From the NCBI GenBank assembly GCA_010093515.1, contig MU001684.1, forward strand, positions 420,486 to 484,485: a stretch of DNA of 64,000 nt, written 5' to 3'. Of the stretch, positions 37,658 through 48,393 are shown one piece after another. A program made the translations under genes and the position numbers. Within the stretch, counting starts at the first letter, position 1, and every line of letters begins with the position of its first letter. Under the pieces are notes generated by a model. That model was given only the letters and a program-made list of their open reading frames with translations. It made no database searches and was not told the DNA's origin. Origin of the DNA: Lineolata rhizophorae. Lineage: Eukaryota; Ascomycota; Dothideomycetes; Lineolatales; Lineolataceae.

Positions 37658-39598
37658 ATGGCGACTATACTAACAAGCCTTCCGCTTGACGTCCTATCGA
37701 TAATCCTGGACAACTGCATCTACGTAGACTATCTCAACCTGTCTCTGACATGCAGAAGCATCGCCGAAGTCACGAGGCCTTATCGCTTCAGGTCGATATT
37801 CATTTCTGGAAGGACTCACTACGAGCTTATCGGACCCGCGAAGCGTTTCATCTTTGCCTTGGGCCGCGAACCACGTCTGGCTTCATATGTACAGCATGCT
37901 ACGATCAGCTGCGATGGTTCTATAACTGATCTTGAGGCCCGGAATTCTGCGTCCCTCTGCTTGCTCCGCCTACCTTCAGAGAGCATCGGGCGATTTTTCG
38001 AGGAGAATAGGGGCTCTCAAGGCTGCGACCTGATCCAGCCATGTGTCAAGCGCCTGGCTTTTCACAGGGAAGCACAGTGCTCACTCGAGAGCCTTCTTCT
38101 GCTCCTTAGGCTACTTCCTCAACTGAGAACATTGCGCCTGGCGCTCTCTCGCCGAGTTTACATGCACTGTTGTGATAGGCGCCAAGCTGAACCAGAAGAA
38201 TCTCGGCTTAGGAGGCTGCTGATCGAGGATAGTATCAAGAATGAGCAATGGTGGGATAGAGACACAAGCATGCGGGGCTATGAGGCCTTCGTTTTCGAGA
38301 TTGCGTTGCGGGAAATTCACACGGAGCCTTTTCGAGATTGTTTAATGCCTTCTGGCCCAACATGGACAACGGGACCCAACCCGGATCCTGGCATTTCACG
38401 ACATCTGTGGCACATCGATGTTGCCGCGAACGGGAATAAACTACGATATCCCATCTTTGACACACTCTTGCCACAAGACCGTGCAGGATTCTACCTCCCG
38501 TTCATGCCGATCACAGTCCGCAGTATTAGTTGTGATATTCGAGATGTCAGGAGGCTTATACAATATGGAAGGAAGCTACCGAAATCACTCCCCAATCTCG
38601 AGTCATTGCGCCTTCAAATAACTGCCTTTGCAGATGAAGAAATCCCTATGGACCTGGCTTGGATGACGTTTGGGACAAACGAGAGTATGTACGACCCAGA
38701 TCCCAGAGATGACGACCGAAGAATCATAGAGCATGGACATGCGACACGAACGCGGTTCATGAACCTCAAGACGCTTCAACTTCGCATTATAGTCGATGAG
38801 CATGATGTTGACTTCCCTAGCGAGACGTACGAGCGTTTCGATGGAAGTCGTAATTTGTCTATCCCCTACAAGCAATACTTTTTTGATGACACCCTTGTAG
38901 ATCTATGTGGAATTCTTTGTACTACCCTAAAGCTAACCATAGCCTTCTTGCCCCCTGACCGCGAACGCATCCGCGTAACAGATGTCACCGAAATTAGCCC
39001 CTTACTGACAACACCGACCTTGGTTACAATGTTCCTCGATTGGGACACTGCCATGTGGCTACCTAAGACAGGCATTCCACCGAAACTGTCCGAGCTGCAC
39101 ATCATCGACAAGCCACTTAGCTGGGATGACGAGGTCCTTTTCGACGAAGATGAAGCTCGTTTGCTGCGGGGTATGGTCACGCCGGATGTTGTCAACACCA
39201 TGTGCGACAGATATGGCAATGAATCTGAATTGTGGCCGCCCAACCCGGACTTCCTGCCTCCCGATGAATTCGCATCCCAAACCCACAGGCTCCTGGGGCT
39301 TATCCGATGGCTGGCCGCTAGGCCGTCCCAAAACCAAACTGTCAAGGTTCTCTACCTACACTTCTCACATTCCAAGCGGGGTCTCAGGGGACTGCTAGCC
39401 GTTGTGGCCGAGGCCTGCGCGAGGGCCCACCTCCTCTTCAAGGCCAAGTTCGAGCCACTGCGCCCGGGGCCGGGACACAGATTCGCATCTACCCTGACGG
39501 TCTACGATCCGGCGTGGGGAATACGGGCCATTAACCGGAAGCCCGAGTATGAGGATGTCGAGTGGGAATCATTCTTGCTCGCAGATCAGCAGGATTAA
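37658..39598 (+). CDS. F-box protein, unknown substrate
   Basis: A single exon encodes 646 residues. Residues 7-50 form an F-box (SLPLDVLSIILDNCIYVDYL, then LSLTCRSI), the motif that binds Skp1 in SCF ubiquitin ligases. The remainder is a Leu-rich alpha/beta sequence with repeated segments such as LRLLPQLRTLRLAL and NLESLRLQITAF. It could be irregular leucine-rich repeats that would hold a substrate, but no clean LRR consensus is visible. Fungal genomes carry many such divergent F-box proteins. The gene shares its promoter region with MCM3. The function beyond probable substrate recruitment is unknown. Confidence 0.8.
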   Translation: MATILTSLPLDVLSIILDNCIYVDYLNLSLTCRSIAEVTRPYRFRSIFISGRTHYELIGPAKRFIFALGREPRLASYVQHATISCDGSITDLEARNSASLCLLRLPSESIGRFFEENRGSQGCDLIQPCVKRLAFHREAQCSLESLLLLLRLLPQLRTLRLALSRRVYMHCCDRRQAEPEESRLRRLLIEDSIKNEQWWDRDTSMRGYEAFVFEIALREIHTEPFRDCLMPSGPTWTTGPNPDPGISRHLWHIDVAANGNKLRYPIFDTLLPQDRAGFYLPFMPITVRSISCDIRDVRRLIQYGRKLPKSLPNLESLRLQITAFADEEIPMDLAWMTFGTNESMYDPDPRDDDRRIIEHGHATRTRFMNLKTLQLRIIVDEHDVDFPSETYERFDGSRNLSIPYKQYFFDDTLVDLCGILCTTLKLTIAFLPPDRERIRVTDVTEISPLLTTPTLVTMFLDWDTAMWLPKTGIPPKLSELHIIDKPLSWDDEVLFDEDEARLLRGMVTPDVVNTMCDRYGNESELWPPNPDFLPPDEFASQTHRLLGLIRWLAARPSQNQTVKVLYLHFSHSKRGLRGLLAVVAEACARAHLLFKAKFEPLRPGPGHRFASTLTVYDPAWGIRAINRKPEYEDVEWESFLLADQQD

Positions 39599-40315
39599 GA
39601 CTTCGATCTCGGCAAAGAAATGGTGTCCGGTACCAAGGCCGTCTGGGTTACGAGATACCCGCCTCTTCAGTGGCAATCTCGACCGTCCGCTCGAATGACC
39701 GCCGTTCACTCCAACAGTGATACGTGGCCACGAGACCTAAACTGCATGTTGTATTCCCGCGGCACCCAACAACGGTTGAATCTCTTTGGGCGACCTGGCA
39801 AAAGTGCGCATCTCTCAAAGGCAGCAAGCTCACAAGGAGAATGGCTCAACGAAAGTCTCTGTCAGTCATTCGGCTAGTTTTCATTGGCCATAAACGGGCG
39901 AATGTCTATTTGAACCAGTGCTCTTTTTTCTTTCTTTCCTTTCTTTTTTTCTTTTAGAGTCAAAAAGCTTCAGGCGTAGGGGTCGACAAGGAACTTAAGA
40001 TGGTCGGTGGTGTTTGGACCATTCACAAGCTCAACCCCCTTCATAATTTCTCAAGTTGGCCGTCAAAAGTTCATAGCCACCACTTTCAGGCTGCAGTAGG
40101 CTCAATTGTCCACTTCCAAATACACAACAGCAATCCCAATTATTATATGCGACCTAATCCGGATATCCAATGTGCCCTGAAATAATACCATCAAATCCAA
40201 CCATATCTACCAGATATATTCCCAGCTCCCCACAAAAAGAAAAAAAAAAAAGAGAGAAAATCTCCCAATTTTTCCCCCTAAGGAAAACGACGCCAAACCA
40301 AAAACCAGATCCCAC
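39599..40315. other. Convergent 3' region
   Basis: Between the F-box gene and a minus-strand hypothetical gene. It contains a T-rich tract (about 39925-39957) and an A-rich tract (about 40237-40258). No gene recognised. Confidence 0.45.
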
Positions 40316-40732
40316 CTACCTCCTCACCCACCCCACCGCGCCCATCCAGAGACAATACCCAAACACCCACACGGCGACGCCGTACAGCGTCGCCGCGGCG
40401 CCCCACATGGCGAACTGCAGCACCGCCATGCCCCACCACCGGTACCCGCCAAGCCCACGCTCGTCGCTCTGCCGATAGCTACGTCCAACAACCCCGCTAC
40501 TCTTCCTCCTCCTCAGCCTCCTCCTCTCGGGCGGGACAGCCAGCCTAAACTTGACCGCCGCATCATCCTCCCGCCGCAACTCTTCCGACTTACCGTTTCT
40601 AGCATCATCCTCGTCCCCATCCCCAACCCCATCATCACTCACGCTATCAACCCCGTCCGCAACCGCATACCCCCCCGTCCAAATACCCAACCCTTCCTCC
40701 CCCTCACCAGCCCCGAAAACATCTCCGGCCAG
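40316..40732 (-). other. In-frame downstream extension with membrane-like segment
   Basis: 139 codons in the same frame as the gene at 40733-42064, beyond its TGA. The order is acidic linker, basic block, then a tryptophan-rich hydrophobic segment of about 30 residues ending in WVRR. Composition looks protein-coding. It is probably the true C-terminus of that protein after a splice I could not settle; a frame-preserving 66-bp candidate has a weak GTCCGG donor. Confidence 0.4.
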
Positions 40733-42064
40733 TCATTCCCCCGCCACCACCGCCGGACTCGCCCCCTCGCCCTTCCTCCTCAACTTCCTCGGATGCGGAT
40801 TCCGCCTCGCCGAGCTCCCCGGCGTCCGAGGCGACCCCGCGCCCGCCTCGCCCTCCGCCAGCGCCGCCGCCCTCTTCCCCGGCGTCCTCGGCCCCTGCGG
40901 CGCCACCTCGCCCTTGGCGCGGCTCGCAGCACCAGCACTACCACCACCATCACCACCGCCACCATCACCGCCCCCGCCCCCGCCCCACCCCGCCCCATTC
41001 ACCGCCGCCTCCCCCGCCATCGTCCGCCGCCTCGCCATCCGCACCGTCCGCGCCGTCGCCGCCGCCGCCGCCGGCACCGCCATGGCGCTCACGCTGCGCC
41101 TCTGCCCGCGCGGCGCGGGCGTCGGGCTCGACGGGCCGTCCGGGCCGGCCTCGGGCAGCTGCCGGGCCAGCGGGCCGAGGGGCGCCGGGGATGCCGGCGC
41201 CGGGGCGAGCTGGCGCTGGCGCGCGGACGAGGCCAGGCCCGGGCCGGCGACGGACAGGGGCGCCGGGGACTGCGATGGCTCGCCGTCGTCCTCGCCGGCG
41301 CCGTTGCCGTTGCGGTCGGGCTCCTCGGCGGGTTCCTCGAGTATGGGCTCGGACGCGCCGACTCGCGGGTCGGACTCGGCGCCGAGTTCGGCGGCGCCGT
41401 CGCCGTTGCCTTCGCCTCCGCCAGGCGCTTTGTCCTTGGCGGCGTGCTCCGCGGCGGGCGACTCGTCCCCGCCCTTGAACGGCGTGGTACCCGCCGTGCT
41501 GGTCTCCGGGCTGAGAATGCGTCGCGTGGTCGCGAACGAGGACTGCGATGCCGAAGGCGACACCGAGGACGAGGATGAGGGTGGCGCGAGCGCTGGCGAC
41601 GGTTGCACTTCAGCGGGAGCGGCTTCGGCAGGGGAAGCTTCGGCGGAGCCCGCACCCGCGCCCGTGGCAGCGGACTCATCGTGCTGCTGCTGTTGTTGAT
41701 CGGCATCGTTGGCAGGGTGCCGATCGGCGGGATCCGCGTCCGCAGTGGCGGGCTCGTTCGCCGGGGTTGGATCAGGCTCCTGGCCCTTCGCGGCGAGGCC
41801 TCGCGGGGCCTCTTTCGGTTGGTCGGCAAATGAGGGCGGCGACGGGGGGGGCGAAGGCGGTCCCGAAGGGCCTTGTTGAGCCTGGTTCGCGGCCTGCTGG
41901 CCCTGCTGTTTATGCTGCAGCTGGGGCGGCTGAGAAGCGGGGCTGGGATTCGTCGCCGCGGTCGCGGCCACGGGCGTGGCCGTATTGATCGACGAGTTCG
42001 GGGACGGTGTGGCGTTGGTATTTGTCGGCGGCTGGTCATTTGGTTGCGAGGGTTCCAGCGTCAT
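40733..42064 (-). CDS. Low-complexity hypothetical protein; frame continues past a single TGA
   Basis: From the ATG at 42064, 443 codons encode a Pro/Ala/Gly/Ser-rich, mostly disordered protein. A few blocks look constrained: ATTRRILSPETSTAGTTPFK, RGQRRSVSAMA and GPRTPGKRAAAL. I do not recognise the family. The frame stops at TGA (40733-40735), but the same frame continues open for another 139 codons to 40316. That tail has an acidic stretch, a basic stretch (PPERRRLRRRKS) and a hydrophobic segment near the end (MAVLQFAMWGAAATLYGVAV). Either an unrecognised intron removes the TGA, or the stop is leaky, or the tail is decayed. Upstream, the frame is open without ATG to about 42212, so an extra 5' exon is possible. 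Treat both ends as uncertain. Confidence 0.5.
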   Translation of the reverse strand: MTLEPSQPNDQPPTNTNATPSPNSSINTATPVAATAATNPSPASQPPQLQHKQQGQQAANQAQQGPSGPPSPPPSPPSFADQPKEAPRGLAAKGQEPDPTPANEPATADADPADRHPANDADQQQQQHDESAATGAGAGSAEASPAEAAPAEVQPSPALAPPSSSSSVSPSASQSSFATTRRILSPETSTAGTTPFKGGDESPAAEHAAKDKAPGGGEGNGDGAAELGAESDPRVGASEPILEEPAEEPDRNGNGAGEDDGEPSQSPAPLSVAGPGLASSARQRQLAPAPASPAPLGPLARQLPEAGPDGPSSPTPAPRGQRRSVSAMAVPAAAAATARTVRMARRRTMAGEAAVNGAGWGGGGGGDGGGGDGGGSAGAASRAKGEVAPQGPRTPGKRAAALAEGEAGAGSPRTPGSSARRNPHPRKLRRKGEGASPAVVAGE

Positions 42065-42454
42065 TGGCGGCGGAGGCTCAGGCACGGGCGCGGGCGACGT
42101 GGCCGCCGTGGCCTTTTCGGCGCGGGATCGGCGGAGCGGGGTCGGGGCCAGGGCTTGTTGTTGGTGGTGGAGGTGCTGATTGTTGCGAGCTAGGACACCG
42201 TTGCCGGTCCGTTACTATCAGAATTCTCTAAAGCAGCGGGCGCAGCGGGAAGAGTTTGGATCAACCTTAACAGGGATTTCCAGAAAAACAGATAAACTGC
42301 AGAGAAAACACTGGAACAAAAAAAAAAAAAAAAAGCAAAGGTAAACAGAGATCTTCCAAGCACCTCCTCCATTACAATTTCAATTCTCCAAACCGCAGAA
42401 AATCAATCTACGAAAAGCAAAATAGGAAGGGGGTATATCAATCAACAGGACGCG
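42065..42454. other. Short intergenic / possible 5' exon region
   Basis: Contains an A-run (about 42318-42334) and a minus-strand frame of 60 codons starting at 42372 that could be chance or a leader exon of the hypothetical gene. No clear splice pair was found. Confidence 0.3.
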
Positions 42455-43673
42455 CTACACACCTTCCCAAACCGCTTTTCCTTTTCCCTTCCCTGCCGCC
42501 TTGACCCCGCCACCGCTTCCCACCGCCACATTTCCCGAACAATCCGGGCCCTCGGAATGATCGTGAAACTCGCACCCACCCCCTTCCGTGGGATCCGTCA
42601 ACAGCTTCCCGCCCACGCCGTCCCTGATGGCATTCACGACCTCTACCGCAAACCCCTCCGCTTGCTCGAACGCCCTCTCATAGTCCGCGGCATCCCTGTC
42701 CTCCTCGGGTGCCATGATCTGCCGGGCGGCGATGCGAGCCATGAGGCGTCTGAAGGGCGAGCCCGGCGGCGCGATGATGACGATATCGGCGATTTCGTCG
42801 GCGTCGGGGACAAGTTGGGATTGCTGTAGCGCCAGGCGGTACTGGTCCATGGCGGCATTCATGAGGGACGGGATGTGCAGGCGCTCGCAGAGGATGTACA
42901 GGGCGTGGCTGGCGACGGCGTGGTCGTACTTGCGGTCGAGGGGGAGTGTGCTCACGTCGGTGAGCTTGCCTTGGTAGAGCCATTGAACGAAGAGCTCGAA
43001 GCCCGCCGGGGAGTCGGCGGGGAGGTCCAGACGGTTTGGATTAGGTGTGGCATCGGTAGTGGTAGTGGTGTGGGCGGGAGGAGTCTTGAGCACGGTGGGG
43101 CTCGGCACATCGTCCTCGTCGTCGCCGTCATACTCTGGTTTGCTGGTCGGATTGATTATATTCTCATCGTCGGATTCGGGCAGCTCGGCGGCGAGCCAGT
43201 CGGAGTGGCGGCGCAGGAGGTTGCGGTGGACGGCCCAGTGGCGCTTCAGGGGGCCGACATAGACGTCGACGACCGGGCCGGAGACCAGCCTTGAGTCGGA
43301 TTAGTATGCGCTTGCACAGGTGGCGGGCACAGACGCGCAGCTGAGATTGGTGTTGCAGCAAGCAGGAAGTGATTGGAGTGGCATTTGAACGGCATGTGCA
43401 GTCGATTGGTGGGCCATGCGCGGAACAGAGAAAGAACAACCCCAAAACATAGCAATGCGACTGAGAGGGAAGGAGCAACTTTGTCAAAGGACAGGCGAGG
43501 AAGGGGCGGACGGGGGCACGGAGGACAGGCAGCAACAGAAGGCACGGCTCCAAGCAGGGAAAGAGCGAAGCGCACGCGGCGGTTCGCCTCGAGAAGCGGA
43601 CGTACATGGCGAAGTCGGCGGGCCCAATGTCGGCGATGCTCACGCTGCCGCTCTCGGAGGAGGCAGACTCCAT
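42455..43673 (-). CDS. BTB/POZ-domain protein
   Basis: Exons 43673-43606 and 43289-42455 give 300 residues. The intron is 316 bp: strong donor GTACGT, branch TACTAATCC, acceptor CTCAAG, joining in phase 2 so that Met22 is split. The BTB domain starts right after the splice (VSGPVVDVYVGPLKRHWAVH, about residues 25-44) and continues through WLAAELPES, an acidic insert, FELFVQWLYQGKL and a helical part to about 190. This form is common in filamentous ascomycetes, where BTB proteins may dimerise or act as Cul3 adaptors. No MATH, Kelch or zinc-finger partner domain is present. The C-terminal tail is Gly/Lys-rich. The frame is open upstream of the chosen ATG, so a longer N-terminus is possible. The specific role is unknown. 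Confidence 0.8.
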
Positions 43674-44539
43674 GCGAAGGCGGCGTGCGGCGTGGTTGGG
43701 GTAGGCAAAGTCGCGGATGTAGACTAGCTTGTCCTGCCAGTGGCCCATGCGGAGCTGCAGTAGGTGGTGCATGCAAGCGCGGCCTGGGGCAGGGCGGCGC
43801 GCATCTCGCGACGGAGAGGAGCGCGCCCGTGATGCGACAGCTGCTGCGAGGTTCTTATAGAGCCCGCAGTGGTGGCGGCGGCGACGGCAGGGTTGCGATG
43901 AGGGCTCGTAGCTCTGCGGGACGAGATTGCGACGGCGCCGGGGCTGGTGGTGTGGGTGGCGTGGAGGTGGTGGCTGGCCCGGCGCAAAAACCTGGCGCGG
44001 GCGGGTGGCTGGTGGGACCGTGCGGTTGCGGGGAGCGGCGGACGGCCAGCTGCCAGGGCAGCAGGGCACACAGACTCCAGATCGACCCGGCCTCCGATCG
44101 CAGCGCGCCGACGAATTATGCCGCTGGCGAGGGCTCAATGGCTAAAACGAGCGCCGGCGGGCGAATCGAAAGCGCCTTTCCGGCAGCTAAGGCAGTTAAT
44201 AATCCGCTTATTCCGGTGTCTCGCCGCGACCTGCTGCCGCTTTGGCGGTGGTGCGGTCGCTCCGCGCCATTCCGTCGGTGTGACGTATGCGACCCTGCGC
44301 GCAGTAGCTCGGTCGCGCCTGTCGTGCGCTGCGACGTGGGGCAAGTCCAGCCGGCATAGCGCTTTCCCCTTTCGGCACTAGGTGTTTCCGCGACGCGCCG
44401 CGACGCGCCTACGCGCACCCGACGCGGCACCTCCAGACACCCTATCCGTAACCCGAACCACCACGCCTCCTCCACTCGCCTGTCACCGCACATCGATACC
44501 CTGAATACCGCGTACGACCGACAATGCCACGCCGCATCA
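43674..44539. other. Divergent promoter, BTB / Ctf18 genes
   Basis: GC-rich sequence with long overlapping frames on both strands that look compositional. It holds the ACGCG cluster and a small upstream ORF described separately. Confidence 0.5.
44393..44426. promoter_or_regulatory. Cluster of four ACGCG motifs before CTF18
   Basis: ACGCG at 44393-44397, 44403-44407, 44411-44415 and 44422-44426, all on the plus strand, 114-147 bases upstream of the start codon. ACGCG is the core of the MBF (MluI box) site used by replication genes in fungi. The regular 8-11 bp spacing is notable. None is a full ACGCGT palindrome. Confidence 0.5.
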
Positions 44540-44577
44540 ATGGTTTCGTCTCCGTCACAATCCCCATCAACGTTTGA
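44524..44577 (+). other. Upstream ORF overlapping the CTF18 start
   Basis: ATG at 44524 opens a 17-codon frame (MPRRINGFVSVTIPINV) that ends inside the main coding region, out of frame with the chosen start at 44540. If it lies in the mRNA it could reduce initiation at the main ATG. Confidence 0.35.
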
Positions 44578-47500
44578 TCCAGCCGTCCATCTCTATTCCG
44601 AACTCTCCGTGCCCGGCTCTCTTGACGCGCTGCAAGGCTCCGCGTTCCCCGTGAGCTCACACTCGGACGAGCTCAAAGCTATTGTCCAGCACCGCCGCGA
44701 CGAGACTGCTGCCAAGACCCGTGCCGGAGTTGTTGTCCAGCATCGGGCCTGGGACGTTCGCGACGTGTTCCGCAGCGACAACACCGAAGCCTTTCAACGC
44801 GCTGGTGCGTGTTAATCCTTACATCTTCAGCCCCTTTGAAGGTAAAGAACCGTGGCCATTGCTCACATGATATGCGACAGAAACTCCAACTACGAAATCC
44901 GCAAACCGCGACGCTCCGATTGCCATTGCTCCAAGTTCACCTGTCCGCCACGGCTCAACCACCCCCGATTCGACTTACCTTCCTATTCCTTCGTCCCCGC
45001 CTTCGTTCGCCGCAATGCCCATGATATCTTCGCCCGTCGCCTATCCGGCCAGCTCTTCACCACCGGCGCCGGAGAAGGCGAAAATGGTCCAAGACGAAGC
45101 CTCGCGCAAGAAGAGAAAACTTGACGTTCCGAACCGAAGTCCCCTTCGAGATGTAGCTCCCAATCAAGCTCCGCGAACCGTTGGAGGTTTTATCATGGAC
45201 GACTCGGACGATGACGATGATGATTTCTTTCCCACCAAGACTGCTGATGGAAAGCGCAAAGTGTCGTGCATCGAACCTGCTCCTCCACTAGTAACTCAGC
45301 CAGAACCTTCGACCGATTTCCCCAATCCAGTCAATTTCCCTAACCCCAATGGTGATCTCTACGATGAACCTTCCGTCGAGCCAATTGATCGAGTTCTTTC
45401 CCTCCCATCAGCCACCACCTCCTCTTATGTCCAGCCTCTCCTAGCCACCACCTGTTCCGGCCGCTCCTTTTACATTGGGCCTAAGCCGCGCTCCGCGCGT
45501 CCCACCTTCGAGCAGCTCATTGCCTCCCGCAGCACAGCCTCCAAGCCGGGCCGCGCACAGACATCTTACTATGGTATCGACATTCATGCGTTAATGGATG
45601 AGGCGGCACGCGATGCCGAAGAGGCAGCCCAGCTTCGCGCAGCCGAAAAGGAGGCTGAAGAGAAGGAAGCGGTGGCCATGAGACAGGCGGGCATCAAACC
45701 GTCTGTTGAACGTTCAGGAGGAAGGACCCTTCTCTGGACCGAGAAGTACCGCGCGCGCAAGTTCACCGACCTCGTCGGCGATGAGCGCACGCACCGCTCG
45801 GTTCTCCGCTGGCTGAAGCGCTGGGACCCCATCGTGTTTCCCGGCTCCGCCAAGCCCAAGCCCAAATCCAACGGCAAATCCGCCACCGGCAACCGCCGCG
45901 ACGGCGAGCGCGACGACAACGACGGCGAAGCGCCCCTCCGCAAAGTCCTGCTCCTCGCCGGCCCGCCGGGCCTCGGCAAGACGACGCTCGCCCACGTCTG
46001 CGCCCGCCAGGCCGGCTACGAGGTCGCCGAGATCAACGCCTCGGACGAGCGCAGCCGCGACGTCGTCCGCAACCGCATCCGCGACATGGTCGGCACGGAG
46101 AACGTGCGCGGCACGACGACGACGACGACGACGATCAACACGAGCGGTGGTGCCTCCGGCGGCCCGCTCCAAGCACAGCCGCAGCGCAAACCGGGCCGGC
46201 CCGTCTGCCTGGTCATCGACGAGGTGGACGGCGCCGCGGGCGGCGCGTCCGCCTCCGGCGGCGGCGAAGGCGGCTTCGTGAAAGCCCTGGTCGACCTCAT
46301 CGCGCTGGACCAGCGCAACGCCGCGTCTGCCCCTTCACCCTCCAACGCCACCTCCGCCCCCACGCGGCGCGCCGCCAGGAAATCAGACCGCTTCCGCCTC
46401 CTCCGGCCCATCATCCTCATCTGCAACGACCCGTACCACGCCTCGCTGCGCCCGCTCCGCTCCTTCGGCGCCGCCGTGTCTCCTGCCGGAGGCGGTGGCG
46501 GCGGCAGCGGCCCGGTCGCAGAGACGATCTTCGTGCGGCGCCCACCGCTCCCGCTCGTGGCGGCCAGGCTGGAGTCGGTGTTCCGCCGCGAGCGCGTCCC
46601 GGCCGATGCGGACGGCGTGCGGCGGCTCTGCGAGGCGGCGTGGGGGGTGTCGGCGCGGGGCAGTCCACAGGGTTGTGGGAACGGCGGGCTGGGCGCGGGG
46701 ACTTGCGAGGGCGATTTGAGGAGCGTGCTTGTGGTGGCGGAGTGGGTGGGGTGTAAGCTGAGGAGGGAGGCGTTGATGGGAAAGTTTGGCGGGGGTAGGA
46801 ATGGTGAGTTGGTGGGCAGGCTGACGAGGAAGTGGGTCGAGGAGAATGTAGGCGACGAGTTGGGGGGTGCTGTCCAAGGGGATGGAGGTGGGAGGAGTCT
46901 AGGGAGGGGCGGCGCGAAGGAGGTCGTGGAGAGAGTGTTTCGGGAGGGGGCGGGGTTTCCGATGGGGTTGGGTTTGGGTAAGAGTGGCCCGGTGAGCGGG
47001 GGAGAAGCGATGAGGGGTAAGGTTGGTGTGGCGGAAGCAAGGAAGAGAGGGGCAATGAGGAGGTTGAGGGAGATGGTGGAGACGAGTGCGGAGGGGGATA
47101 GGATTGTTACTGGTGGGTTCATATTTCCGCCCCCCTCTTAGATCCATGGTGCAATGACCTATCTCAAAGGCCAGTATTTCTAACCTCACCTCAGATTGCT
47201 TCACCCTCTACCCCACGAAACCCTTCCAAGATGATTGCTACCTAACCAAACCCACCGCTGCCTACGACTGGCTTCACTTCCACGATTCCCTCTCCTCCGC
47301 TCTCTTCACCCAGCAAGAATGGGAACTTCAACCGTACCTCGCCCACACCGTCCTAGCCTTTCATTCGCTCTTTGCTTGCAACAAGTCCACCACTGCCGCC
47401 AGCGATGCGACCGCATTCAGCACTGCCTCGAGCACTTCGGACCCGGCAACCCAAACCGAAAAGCAACACCCCTTCTCCACGCCTTCCGCCCCTTTCCTCG

Positions 47501-48393
47501 CCGTCGAGGCCCAGCGTGCCAACCGCTCCACCCTGACCGCCCTGCAAGGCTCGCTTTCCCCTTCCCTAACCCGCGTCTTCCGCTCCCCGGAACATGTCGC
47601 CACGGAACTCTTACCCTGTCTCCTCCGCATGCTCTCTCCCAGCATCACCCCTGTCGTCATCCACAACTCAGCCACGTCCACGGCCGACAAAGGCCGGACC
47701 GCCACGGCCACCATCCGCAAGGAGTCGGAGAAGGCCCTCGTGCGCCGCGCCGTGTCCGCCATGCTGGCCACGGGGGTCCGCTTCCAGCGCAGCCGCGTCG
47801 TGGACGCGGCCGAGAGCACCGCGGGCCGGCCGGCCGGCGGCTGGGTCTTCCGCATGGAGCCGCCTGCCGACGAGGCGGGCTGGTTCGGCGATAGCCTGAA
47901 GGGCGGAAGCGGCGCGGCGGGCGAGGACAAGGTTAGGTTCGCGGTCCGCCAGGTGCTGGATGCGGAGTGTGCACGCGAGGAGCGGCGGATGGCGGAGGAG
48001 GCCAGGGGGAGGAGGGGCGCGCGCGCCGTAGTGGCGTCGGCTGCGGACGGCGCTGGCGTCGAGGCGAAAGGCGAGCATGGGGATGCCGGCGCCGGGGCGG
48101 GCTCGAAGAAAGGTGGTCATGCCGCCGTGAAGAGGGATTTCTTCGGTCGCGTGCTCAGCGTTGCGGGGACGCCGGCGGGCCTGGATGATGCGGCGGCGGC
48201 GGCGGGGGTGTCAGCCGCAACGGCGGTGGCGGCGGAAGTCGCCGTTTCGGCGGCAACCGGGAAGGTTGGCGGCAGGGCTAAGGGTGCGCACGGGAAGAGG
48301 GATGAGGGAATGGTGTGGGTGAGTTATCATGAGGGGTATTCAAATGCGGTGAGGAAGCCGATTACGTTGGAGGAGTTGATGAAAGGGTTTTAA
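44540..48393 (+). CDS. CTF18: Ctf18, subunit of the alternative RFC clamp loader
   Basis: Exons 44540-44804, 44881-47112 and 47195-48393 give 1231 residues. Ctf18 forms Ctf18-RFC with Rfc2-5, Ctf8 and Dcc1. It loads PCNA, supports sister-chromatid cohesion and checkpoint signalling, and binds DNA polymerase epsilon. Seen here: LLWTEKYRARKFTDLVGDE (RFC box), Walker A AGPPGLGKTTLAH (about 447), the INASDERS motif, and Walker B CLVIDEVDG (about 535). The diagnostic C-terminus is VWVSYHEGYSNAVRKPITLE, ending LEELMKGF. Both splices were set by phase and restored family blocks (IVT|D-CFTLYPTKPFQDD at the second). The N-terminal 280 residues are polar and acidic. Low-complexity inserts (Gly/Ser/Thr runs) between the AAA motifs are typical of the GC-rich style of this genome. 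Confidence 0.92.

Noticed and set aside
40551-41699. 382-codon plus-strand frame rich in Pro/Ser/Ala
   Set aside because: Antisense of the minus-strand low-complexity gene. The minus frame is longer and contains more varied, constrained-looking blocks, though certainty is limited.
43164-44359. Long overlapping frames on both strands (324 and 328 codons)
   Set aside because: GC-rich promoter and the BTB intron. The spliced BTB model explains the only conserved part.
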